Source of the DNA: Bacteroidales bacterium
Lineage (GTDB): Bacteria; Bacteroidota; Bacteroidia; Bacteroidales; UBA932
NCBI GenBank assembly: GCA_028690215.1
Contig: JAQVBQ010000005.1
Span: forward strand, 1-64,000
DNA length: 64,000 nt
Direction of reading: 5' to 3'
Positions 9,856 through 18,903 of this stretch are shown here, piece by piece (positions within the stretch are counted from its first letter, which is position 1; every line of letters starts with the position of its first letter). Both the position numbers and the translations under genes were made by a program. The notes below the pieces were generated by a model. That model did not search any database, was not told the origin of the DNA, and was given only the letters and a program-made list of their open reading frames with translations.

Positions 9856-10269
9856 TTAAACCTTTTTCATTACTGCATTCCAGGTATTAATCAGAGTATG
9901 ACCATCGTATAACGCCCCATGTGCAAAACATGTATTATCTTCTCTTCTAATAATCTCGAATCCGTTCAGCTCGGTATCCTGAATTGTAAATTTTGAAAAA
10001 ATGAGATTTCTGTCAATGTTGAAAACCCCTTTTAAAATACCGAGTTCAGGATTCATGGATTCAAACTTATATTCGTTATCAGAAGCCAATCCTATCACAT
10101 AATCATTAGTAATCTCTGTCTCACCGAACATAGTCCGGCTGTTGTTTATAACAATTTGCTCTTTCACATCAATATTTGATTCGCCATTGCCTTTTGATAT
10201 GCTACCGTCCGGATACACAAATTCTGTCTCTGTAATCCACCGGGCAGTTTCGGATAATAAATGGTTCAT
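9856..10269 (-). CDS. Hypothetical protein (137 aa)
   Basis: Intact ORF, head-to-tail with neighbour. Confidence 0.6.
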   Translation of the reverse strand: MNHLLSETARWITETEFVYPDGSISKGNGESNIDVKEQIVINNSRTMFGETEITNDYVIGLASDNEYKFESMNPELGILKGVFNIDRNLIFSKFTIQDTELNGFEIIRREDNTCFAHGALYDGHTLINTWNAVMKKV

Positions 10270-10271
10270 AA

Positions 10272-11315
10272 TTATTTATGTTTTTTGACAATTCTAAAAG
10301 AGTTGAAAAAATCTGACATTTTTCGGTTGTTATCTTTATTTGGATATGTTATGACTCCGAGAGAGTATAAATACTCATCGATGTAAAACACACGATAAAC
10401 CATAAGAAATTCACCTTTAGAGAAATAACATTTGTACTCTTTACCCAACCTATTTTTGTAAAACACATCGTTGATTGAAATCAGCTCCCCATTTACTGAT
10501 TGTAATGAATTATCAATGCATTTTTTGTAAAACTTATTTAATTCATAAATTTCATCCTGATTGACAACCTTTGTCGGATATTTAGTCTGAAGTGAAACAT
10601 AGACAATATTGTCGGAATCTTCATTGGTTTCCAGTGTCTGGATATTAATAGTCAATTTGCCGTATTCAGAATCAATGAGTTTATTTTCTATCGCGGGTTT
10701 AGAAGGAAAATCAATTAAATATTTTTGCGCAACCGAATCGCTCGGGACAATAAAATTTCCCTTGGTAGTATTGATTAGGTTAAACGAATCAAAATAATTG
10801 TTTATAGACACATTATGGTTCTGATCTTCTCTTGAAACCACAGATAATTGATATAAAGAGCTATTTACCAGGAATACGCGGAACTCAAGAAACATGTTTG
10901 TATTAGTATTCTTCCACTTGAAGATCTTTCCGGGATAGCCCTCCTTTTCAACTAATGAAGATGACAGAAGCACAAATTCCTTATCGTCAAACAATTCACT
11001 CTGGGAAGAGTTGATAAATCCTTCGACAACAGACAGCAGAGAGTCAGAGCATATATACTCGGAAGGATATTTTGTTAAGCTTAGCCCATAGTATTTGTTT
11101 TCATGTAAAGTATCTTCAACATTGATTTCCCAATTATATGTCACGATAGGAGTGTCCTGCAAAAATGAGGTGTCTGCGGATATACTTGGTTGTTGGAAAA
11201 AATCGATTCTAAAATTTTTATCGGGATAATTGTAGGATTTCCATCCATCCTGACCATAGGAACAGACACAAAGCGCTGAAAGAAAAAGTGTTAAAAAAGC
11301 AGGTAATTTTCTCAT
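10272..11315 (-). CDS. Hypothetical secreted protein with two related internal halves
   Basis: Signal peptide MRKLPAFLTLFLSALCVCSYG; repeated pattern FRIDFFQQP…YP…FFNSF. Confidence 0.65.
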   Translation of the reverse strand: MRKLPAFLTLFLSALCVCSYGQDGWKSYNYPDKNFRIDFFQQPSISADTSFLQDTPIVTYNWEINVEDTLHENKYYGLSLTKYPSEYICSDSLLSVVEGFINSSQSELFDDKEFVLLSSSLVEKEGYPGKIFKWKNTNTNMFLEFRVFLVNSSLYQLSVVSREDQNHNVSINNYFDSFNLINTTKGNFIVPSDSVAQKYLIDFPSKPAIENKLIDSEYGKLTINIQTLETNEDSDNIVYVSLQTKYPTKVVNQDEIYELNKFYKKCIDNSLQSVNGELISINDVFYKNRLGKEYKCYFSKGEFLMVYRVFYIDEYLYSLGVITYPNKDNNRKMSDFFNSFRIVKKHK

Positions 11316-11492
11316 TTTTAATTATTACAAACAATTCATGTTTCAAATATGATTAACTCATATTTCTCCGGGGAAAGATCAATAACATGCGGCAATTATC
11401 TTAACCGCATCTTAGACAATGAAATGTAAAGTTATGACATTTGGAATAAATGTCAATTATAATAGTGTAAAAATTAGAATTGTAAAAAATCG

Positions 11493-12404
11493 CTACAGCA
11501 CCTCGTTAAGCAATGCTGCAAGGCGATACCCGGCTCTTAGAACCATGTCACGACCCAGCGGTCCGAAGACCTGTAGTTGCTCTTTTGTGATTTTGCTGTC
11601 TGGCTCGGGCTCAAAGACGGGGTCAAGGCGGCTTGTAATATCACGGCACCAATCCTCAATGCTGCCTTTCTGTATCTCTTTCTGCCAGCGGACTGCCTCT
11701 TTTTTGCCTAATGATCCGTTAATGCACGGGTCGCAATAATATGCAAAATCTGCAGGTCCCCCAATATAACGATCAACCAGAATATCAGTATCCCAGATAT
11801 TATGGTACCTTATTTCCTTGCCATTATAGATAACGTTGTATTTTAAATCATTGCGGTCACGCTTGTCGGTAAAGTGGACATGTGAAGGACAATGCATGTC
11901 TCCAACCAGGTGAACAACCATTTGAAGGGCGAGTTTAACCTCCTCGGCAGAATGACTCTTTCTGTTTCTGAGAATTTCCGCATATTTTTTTATTGCCCAA
12001 ATACATTCCCCCTTGTCAACATTAAGGTAATTACCGGATGCGTCAGCCATCCACCCATGAGGTATGGTGCTCCATACTCTTCCTTTGTCATCGGTGCTGT
12101 AAAATGCTCCAAAGCTGAATGCTTTACCATCAGGGCCTTTGAGCACAGGAGCCCCATCAACAATTATATACTCACCCTCTTCCAATGGGACACAAATTTT
12201 ATATCTATCTTCATCAGGAAAGGCTGCATGTTCGATAAGACTCTCTTTTTGATATATTTCTTGTACAGCTTTGCGAGCGGCCCTTGAGAGATGTTGCTCT
12301 GCTATATATGCAATTGTTGCATGATTGCGTCGGCCGAATGCGTTTGCATTCACACAATTAAAAAGGCTGATTATTAATATCGATATGATAATAAAACGTT
12401 TCAT
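11493..12404 (-). CDS. Secreted S1/P1-type zinc nuclease
   Basis: Signal peptide then FGRRNHATIAYIAEQHL…MVVHLVGDMHCPSHVHFTDKRDRND…IRYHNIWDTDIL zinc-ligand motifs. Confidence 0.88.
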   Translation of the reverse strand: MKRFIIISILIISLFNCVNANAFGRRNHATIAYIAEQHLSRAARKAVQEIYQKESLIEHAAFPDEDRYKICVPLEEGEYIIVDGAPVLKGPDGKAFSFGAFYSTDDKGRVWSTIPHGWMADASGNYLNVDKGECIWAIKKYAEILRNRKSHSAEEVKLALQMVVHLVGDMHCPSHVHFTDKRDRNDLKYNVIYNGKEIRYHNIWDTDILVDRYIGGPADFAYYCDPCINGSLGKKEAVRWQKEIQKGSIEDWCRDITSRLDPVFEPEPDSKITKEQLQVFGPLGRDMVLRAGYRLAALLNEVL

Positions 12405-12456
12405 GTTTTTGAATTTGCGCCAAATATATAAAAATTCCATGCTATCTTTGCAAAAT

Positions 12457-13485
12457 ATGGTGAAGCGTGTTACGATAAAGGATGTTGCAAAAGAGGCAGG
12501 AGTATCAATCGCTCTTGTTTCTATGGTTTTAAACTCAAATATTGGCCCGGATGGAAAACCGAACTGCCCTGTAAGAAAAGAGACAGCAAAACGAATACTC
12601 AGAGCAGTGGCAAAACTGGGTTACATACCAAACAAGGCTGCAGCATCGATTCGAAGTGGAAGGACATACACTATAGCTGTAATTACATCCGACATCTCCA
12701 GTAGCTTTTTCTCTGAAATATCCAAGTATATAGAGAATCTGGCATATGACCAGGGTTACAATATAATTTTTGCAAGTTCTGACGAAAACCCGGTGAAACT
12801 TTCAAAAGTCGTGGATTCCGCAATTCGTCTTGGCGTTGAAGGAATGATTGTAGTGCCCTCTCCAAACGGAGAAGCTACTTTTAATAAAATTTCAGGACTT
12901 GAAATACCTATTGTATTCCTTGAGAGGGATGTGCCTGATTTCCCTAAAGCAGGAAGGGTTCTTCTGGATAATCCAGAGGCAATCAGATTATCTTTATCAG
13001 AGCTGTACGATTCAGGATATCGTAAAATTGAGCTGCTTGCAAACGATATGAATATCAGTACCATCCAAACCCGTGTAGAAGGTTACCGTAGAGAAATGAT
13101 AAAATGGGGACTAGAAGAGAATATTCATATAAACTATGTAAAGAACGGATCAAAAGCTGAACAGGTTGAAGATTTGCTTCGTAGTGCAAAAGCCCGGGGA
13201 GCAGAGGCATTGTATTTGACTTCCAATACAATTACCATTCTGACTATGATTGCAATAAAGAATCTTAAACTAAAAGTGCCACAAGATATAGCATTTGTCG
13301 GATTCGACTATTCTCCGTTTTATGAAGTCTATGCGACGTCTGTTTCATACATACATGAGTCAGCAGAGCAACTTGCATATGAGTCTTTCAAAATGCTTGT
13401 TGACATGATTGAGAACAATGCAGAAGCCAGTACTGTTGTTTTGACCCCTGAGCTTATAAAAGGGAATTCGTCGAAAAAGTTCTAA
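12457..13485 (+). CDS. LacI-family transcriptional regulator
   Basis: VTIKDVAKEAGVSIALVSMVLN HTH plus periplasmic-binding-like effector domain; ATG at 12457 preferred over track start. Confidence 0.93.
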   Translation: MVKRVTIKDVAKEAGVSIALVSMVLNSNIGPDGKPNCPVRKETAKRILRAVAKLGYIPNKAAASIRSGRTYTIAVITSDISSSFFSEISKYIENLAYDQGYNIIFASSDENPVKLSKVVDSAIRLGVEGMIVVPSPNGEATFNKISGLEIPIVFLERDVPDFPKAGRVLLDNPEAIRLSLSELYDSGYRKIELLANDMNISTIQTRVEGYRREMIKWGLEENIHINYVKNGSKAEQVEDLLRSAKARGAEALYLTSNTITILTMIAIKNLKLKVPQDIAFVGFDYSPFYEVYATSVSYIHESAEQLAYESFKMLVDMIENNAEASTVVLTPELIKGNSSKKF

Positions 13486-13500
13486 AAAATTCAAAAAATC

Positions 13501-13560
13501 ATTAAAACGTTTAAATTTATTTTTATATTTGCATAAAGTATTAATTGAAACGTTTTAATT
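13501..13560 (+). promoter_or_regulatory. Candidate LacI-controlled promoter: Bacteroidetes -7 box TATATTTG (13524-13531) flanked by two operator-like palindromes
   Basis: ATTAAAACGTTTAAAT at 13501 and AATTGAAACGTTTTAATT at 13543-13560, both centred on CG. Confidence 0.6.
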
Positions 13561-13565
13561 GAGTC

Positions 13566-14879
13566 GTGTCTGAAAAAGCTATTACCTTAAATAAAGAGGT
13601 TCCCGTTGTCGGAAAGTATGATGTCGTAGTATGCGGGGGTGGACCTGCAGGATTTATTGCAGCAATTGCATCATCACGAGAAGGTGCAAAAACCGCAATT
13701 GTTGAGCAGTATGGGTTTCTAGGTGGCATGGCAACCGCCGGTCTTGTGAACCCATTGAGCGTATTTACCTATAATAATGAAAAAGTAATCGGAGGGATTC
13801 CCTGGGAGTTTATCGAGCGTTTACAGGGAATGGGAGGTGCTCTTGTCGAGAAACCACTGGGAAACGTAGCGTTTGAGCCGGAGTTGTATAAACTTTGTTG
13901 CCAAAGGATGATGATTGAGGCAGGTGTGGATATGTATATGCACTCATATATCAGTGGATGTGTCTGTAATGGAACATCTGTCAGCCATATAGTCATTGAG
14001 AACAAGAATGGATCTGAGGCTCTTGAAAGTAATATTTTTATCGATTGTACTGGTGATGCAGATTTAGCTGCAATGGCCGGAGTTCCGATGCAACACGATC
14101 AGGACAATCCTCTTCAGCCTCTTTCTACATACTTTGTATTGGGTGGCGTTGATACAGAATCAACAATTATAAAAGAGGCCATGCATCACAATAAACAGGG
14201 TGTTAACTGCCACTGTATGCCGGTTCGGGAAAAATTACTTGCTCTTCGTGAGTCTTTGGGAATTCCCGAGTTCGGTGGCCCTTGGTTCTGTACCACACTT
14301 CAACCGGGGGTTGTTACTGTCAACATGACCCGTACATCTGGGAATGCATGCGATAACCGCGATTTTACACGAGCTGAATCAGAATTGAGAGAAGATGTGT
14401 TTAAAATGGCCCAAATCCTCAAAGAAAACTTTGAAGAGTTTAAGGATAGTTACGTAACCCATGTTGCAGTTCATGCCGGAATCCGTGAAACCCGCCGTAT
14501 AAAAGGTGTTTACACCATTACCGGAGAAGAGTATCTTAATGCGTTTCGCTATCAGGACACTGTTTCGAGAGGTGCTCACCCAATTGATATTCACGTTGCA
14601 AGGGGTGCGACACAAAATGTCACATTCCTTAAGACACCGGCATTTGTGCCTTATAGGGCTTTGATAGCCGAGAATTACCCGAATCTTATTGTTGCAGGCC
14701 GTAGTATAAGTGCAGACAAGACAGCTTTTGCCTCTCTGAGAGTTCAGGCAAGTTGCATGGGTATGGGTCAGGCAGCCGGAGTTGCTGCGGCAATATGCGC
14801 CACTGTAAAGTGTAATGTACAGGGTGTGAATATTGATGTACTGACTGAGAAATTGAGATTGCTTGGAGCAGCTATTTAA
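13566..14879 (+). CDS. FAD-dependent oxidoreductase (FAD_oxidored type), paralog A
   Basis: YDVVVCGGGPAGFIAAIASSREGAKTAIVEQYGFLGG Rossmann motif; GIRETRRIKG; LIVAGRSISADKTAFASLRVQASCMGMGQAAG. Confidence 0.88.
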   Translation: MSEKAITLNKEVPVVGKYDVVVCGGGPAGFIAAIASSREGAKTAIVEQYGFLGGMATAGLVNPLSVFTYNNEKVIGGIPWEFIERLQGMGGALVEKPLGNVAFEPELYKLCCQRMMIEAGVDMYMHSYISGCVCNGTSVSHIVIENKNGSEALESNIFIDCTGDADLAAMAGVPMQHDQDNPLQPLSTYFVLGGVDTESTIIKEAMHHNKQGVNCHCMPVREKLLALRESLGIPEFGGPWFCTTLQPGVVTVNMTRTSGNACDNRDFTRAESELREDVFKMAQILKENFEEFKDSYVTHVAVHAGIRETRRIKGVYTITGEEYLNAFRYQDTVSRGAHPIDIHVARGATQNVTFLKTPAFVPYRALIAENYPNLIVAGRSISADKTAFASLRVQASCMGMGQAAGVAAAICATVKCNVQGVNIDVLTEKLRLLGAAI

Positions 14880-14900
14880 TGATAATTAACTGATAACTAT

Positions 14901-16679
14901 ATGGGAAGCCTGGATTACATCGTAATTTTATTCTATTTCATCGGCTTGATTGCCGTAAGTATGGTCGTGTCACGGAAGATCAAGAGTTCCGAGGATATGT
15001 TTATTGCCGGTCGCAACTCTTCATGGTGGCTGTCCGGTATTTCGTCATATATGACAATCTTCTCTGCAAGCACTTTTGTGGTTTGGGGTGGAGTGGCCTA
15101 TAAATCAGGCATTGTAGCCGTAGTTGTAGCTATCTGTCTGGGATTTGCCTCCTTAATTGTAGGACGGTGGATTTCCGGGAAATGGAGAAAACTACGAATC
15201 AAATCTCCCGGGGAATTCCTTACAGTACGTTTTGGACATGGGACAGTAAGTTTCTATACTATTTCCGGTATTATCGGCCGTGCAATACATACGGCAATCG
15301 CCCTTTACGCCGTTGCCGTTGTTATGTGCGGGTTAATAAAGGTTCCAGACGGGAGTTTCCTGGCCTCTTCAGGGCTCACAGGAGATTCTGCAGCAGGTTA
15401 TCTGAGCATATGGTGGGCATTGTTAATCCTTGGAGCCGTTACCCTTGTCTATACTATCGCAGGTGGTTTTCTAGCCGTGCTGATGACAGATGTTATTCAG
15501 TTTGGTGTTTTGTTAGCCGTTGTCGTGTTTATGATTCCGCTATCATTCAATGCTGTTGGCGGGGTTGGAGAATTTTTAAGCAGAGCATCGGAAATTCCCG
15601 GATTTTTTTCCGGAACGTCAGAGAACTATACGTGGGTATGGCTTTTCTTATGGATATTCCTCAATGTGGCAATGATTGGCGGAGACTGGCCTTTTGTTCA
15701 GCGCTACATCAGTGTGCCGACTGTAAAGGATGCAAAGAAGAGTACATATCTTATAGCATTTTTTTATTTCCTGACACCTCTTATCTGGTACCTTCCAACA
15801 ATGATTTACAGGGTTATGGAGCCGGGGCTGGCTCTTGATGTTGACCCAACTGCCATGACTTTCAACGGAGAACATGCTTATGTCAATATGAGTAAACTGG
15901 TTCTTATGAACGGTGTGGTCGGAATGATGCTTGCAGCTATGCTCTCTGCCACTCTCAGCAATGTATCCGGCACGCTGAACGTTTACGCAAATGTGTTTAC
16001 CTATGAAATCTGGGGACACTCAGAAAAAAATAAAAGAGCGGATGAGAAAAAACGAATTCGTGTAGGACGTACTTTTACGTTTATATTCGGACTGGCGATC
16101 TTGGGAATCTCTCTTCTTGTTCCTTTTGCGGGCGGAGCTGAAAGGGTTGTTGTGACAATTTTGACAATGGTTATCTGCCCTCTGTATATTCCTTCGATAT
16201 GGGGTCTTTTCTCAAAAAGACTCAGTGGCAATCAACTCATTTGGTCAATGGCTGTTACCTGGGTTGTAGGCTTCGCAGCCAAATTCACTATACCGACGAG
16301 CGTTCTCAGTGGAAGCCTTCTAGAGTCTATAAGCGGTATGGTATTGCCGGTGGTAATCCTCCTTTGTATGGAGCTTTGGTCCAAATCCAAAGGTATTACA
16401 AATAAAGGCTATGAAGCAATTGAAAATTATACCGATCCGAATGCCGAGATTGAGCCGGGTGTCGAGATAAAGAAATCGGTGAAGGGATACTCGCACATGG
16501 CAATAAGTGTTTTTTGCATAACCATTGCAGCTATTGCCCTGCTCCTTATTGGCCTGATTGTCGTGGAAGATCCTAAAACACTGGCAGTAAAGAATATTGT
16601 AATGTGGTTTATCGCATCAATACTCATAATGGTGACAGGATACATGGTTTATCGCATTGTTGATAATAAACGAAAATGA
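14901..16679 (+). CDS. Sodium:solute symporter (SSS) family transporter
   Basis: Multi-TM; IAGRNSSWWLSGISSYMTIFSASTFV, GGFLAVLMTDVIQ. Confidence 0.92.
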   Translation: MGSLDYIVILFYFIGLIAVSMVVSRKIKSSEDMFIAGRNSSWWLSGISSYMTIFSASTFVVWGGVAYKSGIVAVVVAICLGFASLIVGRWISGKWRKLRIKSPGEFLTVRFGHGTVSFYTISGIIGRAIHTAIALYAVAVVMCGLIKVPDGSFLASSGLTGDSAAGYLSIWWALLILGAVTLVYTIAGGFLAVLMTDVIQFGVLLAVVVFMIPLSFNAVGGVGEFLSRASEIPGFFSGTSENYTWVWLFLWIFLNVAMIGGDWPFVQRYISVPTVKDAKKSTYLIAFFYFLTPLIWYLPTMIYRVMEPGLALDVDPTAMTFNGEHAYVNMSKLVLMNGVVGMMLAAMLSATLSNVSGTLNVYANVFTYEIWGHSEKNKRADEKKRIRVGRTFTFIFGLAILGISLLVPFAGGAERVVVTILTMVICPLYIPSIWGLFSKRLSGNQLIWSMAVTWVVGFAAKFTIPTSVLSGSLLESISGMVLPVVILLCMELWSKSKGITNKGYEAIENYTDPNAEIEPGVEIKKSVKGYSHMAISVFCITIAAIALLLIGLIVVEDPKTLAVKNIVMWFIASILIMVTGYMVYRIVDNKRK

Positions 16680-18898
16680 AAAAGACGTTAACGTTTCTTC
16701 TCCTCGCACTTTCGATAACGTCTACGGCGCAGGGACAGCTGTTGGTGAAACCGGAGCAGCAGGTTGAGTGTTCTGTTTGGTTCAACAAAGGTGACATACT
16801 CAACTCAGAAGGGAAGAAGATCAGCCAACAAGGTATGGAAATTTGGGGTGACCACATTTTCTCTCTGATGGACAAAGGTTACTGTAATGTTTACAGCTTT
16901 TCAAAACGGGATACCCTTCCAATAGCACAATTCAAACTTGCTTCGTTTGGTTATGACAATCATGCCAACAACGCAAGTTTTGGAACAGAGACAAAACCCG
17001 GTGCAACTTTTCCTCTTCTCTACATAACAAATGGCAAGGTTGGAAGTGATATTGAATGGACCTGTTTTGTTGAAAGTATAACAAAAAAAGGCAAGAGATT
17101 CACTTCAGAAATTGCCCAGACTATTGTCTTAAACGGGAGTGATTGGGCATCCCTGGGTTATACGCCGATTTTCGGTGCACCGTCATGGATGGTGGACCGG
17201 GAAAGAGGTTTTCTCTGGGTATTCTCAGCACGTAAGCGCACGGTTATAAGTGTCACAAAGAATGCGTGGGAGAACCAATATATTGCAACTAAATTCCGAA
17301 TCCCGTTATTGTCTGAGGGTAAAGTTATCCGTCTTTCAGGAGCGGATATTCTCGATCAGGTAGTTTTCCCGTTTGACGTATGGGCTACACAGGCAGGTTG
17401 TGTCCATGACGGCAAAATATATTACTGTTTTGGTTTTGGGAAGAAATATGAGCTTACAACATCACGTATAAGAATATATGATACAGACAGACGTGTTATA
17501 AGCAATCGATATGAACTAGATAACGAAGTGCCTGAAGAGATGGAAGATCTTGTTGTACGAGACGGTTGGATGTATGTCAATACAAACAGCAGACGGGTGT
17601 ACAAAGTCTCTTTGCCGAAGGTTGCCTCTCTTCCGCTTACAGCTCTTGATGAAATACGTCAATGCCCGGAAAAAGCCGGAGGCACATATTTTATTGATAC
17701 TTTTTCTGATCCGGATTCAACCCCTTCTCCGGAGGGATACGAGCCTTTTTATATCAGTGGATATTTCCGTCACGGAGCACGTCAGATAGATGATGACAAA
17801 ACATACAAAATTGTTTATGAATCATTAAAAAGTGCACACGAGACGGGAAATCTGACAGAATTCGGAGCGGCGGTATGGAATCGTCTGGAGCAGTTTTGGC
17901 CAAACCTTCAAAATAGAGAGGGAGATCTTACAATGATAGGATACCGTCAGGTGAAGGCTCTCGGTCAAAGAATGGCAGATAATTACCCTACAGTTTTTAA
18001 CGGGAATCCTTCTCTCAAGACTTTTGCAACAAATATTCTCAGAGTCACAGCGTCAATGGGCGCTTTCAATCAGGGAGTGCAATCCCGTCGCCCGGATTTG
18101 CAGTGGAGTCTGGTTGGTTATTCAAAATCATATCTACCGTTCCTGAATCCTTATACCGGTGAGTGTCCCGGAAATTTGGAAATAGACCAGATTTTAAGAG
18201 ACAAGCGTGGTGAATGGTACGGAAAATACAAGGATTATTGCCTTTCAAAGATTGATACTGATGCATTTTTATCAAGGTTGTTCAAAAATCCAGAGTGTGT
18301 TAAAACCCTCTATGAGCCACTTGATTTGGAGTTCCGTTTCTGGCTTCTGGCATCTCTTACCCAGTGCCTTGACATACAAGTGCCTTTCTGGGATTTATTT
18401 ACACCGGAGGAGACACTGGCTTGGTATACTTGTGAGGCGTACAAAAGCTATATGCAGAAGGGACCGCATCCTGTCAATCAGGGACGTGGCTGGGGTTTAG
18501 GCTCGCGTGTATTTCGCGACATAATCAATACATCAGATAAGGAAATTTCTGCCGGTCGTAATGGTGTAAACCTGCGCTTTGGACACGATGCTGTGATTAT
18601 GTCTCTTTTAACAGTAATGCAGGTGAACGATTGGGATTCGCAAACGAATTCACCGGAAGAGGCAGCTCAGCTTTGGAAAATGTGGAATATCCCAATGGCT
18701 TCCAACATCCAGCTTATCTTTTACAGGAGCGGAAAAAATCCGGAGATTCTCGTAAAAGTAATGCTTAATGAGAAGGTGTGTAAGCTCCCTTTAAATTCTT
18801 CGTTTGGATTCTATTACAAATGGTCTGACATATTTAAGTATTATTCAGATCGTTGTGATTATATCGAAAAAAATTACTTAACCAATTATAAACTATAA
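16676..18898 (+). CDS. Secreted two-domain protein: N-terminal propeller-like region fused to a histidine-acid-phosphatase (MINPP/phytase-like) domain
   Basis: Signal peptide; YFRHGAR catalytic motif and NLRFGHDAVIMSLL (HD motif), MASNIQLIFYRSGKNPEILVKVMLNEK typical of Bacteroides histidine-type phosphatases; ~330 aa N-terminal extension with repeated WMVDRERGFLWVFS/GWMYVNTNSRRVYKV-like blades. Confidence 0.75.
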   Translation: MKKTLTFLLLALSITSTAQGQLLVKPEQQVECSVWFNKGDILNSEGKKISQQGMEIWGDHIFSLMDKGYCNVYSFSKRDTLPIAQFKLASFGYDNHANNASFGTETKPGATFPLLYITNGKVGSDIEWTCFVESITKKGKRFTSEIAQTIVLNGSDWASLGYTPIFGAPSWMVDRERGFLWVFSARKRTVISVTKNAWENQYIATKFRIPLLSEGKVIRLSGADILDQVVFPFDVWATQAGCVHDGKIYYCFGFGKKYELTTSRIRIYDTDRRVISNRYELDNEVPEEMEDLVVRDGWMYVNTNSRRVYKVSLPKVASLPLTALDEIRQCPEKAGGTYFIDTFSDPDSTPSPEGYEPFYISGYFRHGARQIDDDKTYKIVYESLKSAHETGNLTEFGAAVWNRLEQFWPNLQNREGDLTMIGYRQVKALGQRMADNYPTVFNGNPSLKTFATNILRVTASMGAFNQGVQSRRPDLQWSLVGYSKSYLPFLNPYTGECPGNLEIDQILRDKRGEWYGKYKDYCLSKIDTDAFLSRLFKNPECVKTLYEPLDLEFRFWLLASLTQCLDIQVPFWDLFTPEETLAWYTCEAYKSYMQKGPHPVNQGRGWGLGSRVFRDIINTSDKEISAGRNGVNLRFGHDAVIMSLLTVMQVNDWDSQTNSPEEAAQLWKMWNIPMASNIQLIFYRSGKNPEILVKVMLNEKVCKLPLNSSFGFYYKWSDIFKYYSDRCDYIEKNYLTNYKL

Positions 18899-18903
18899 CG
18901 GGA

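Noticed and set aside
15167-15838. 223-aa plus-strand ORF
   Set aside because: Out-of-frame shadow of the SSS transporter; Cys/Arg-rich composition is typical of a spurious frame.
16680-16700. GACGTTAACGTTTC as another LacI operator
   Set aside because: Falls in the first codons of the propeller-phosphatase gene inside the operon; probably codon coincidence.
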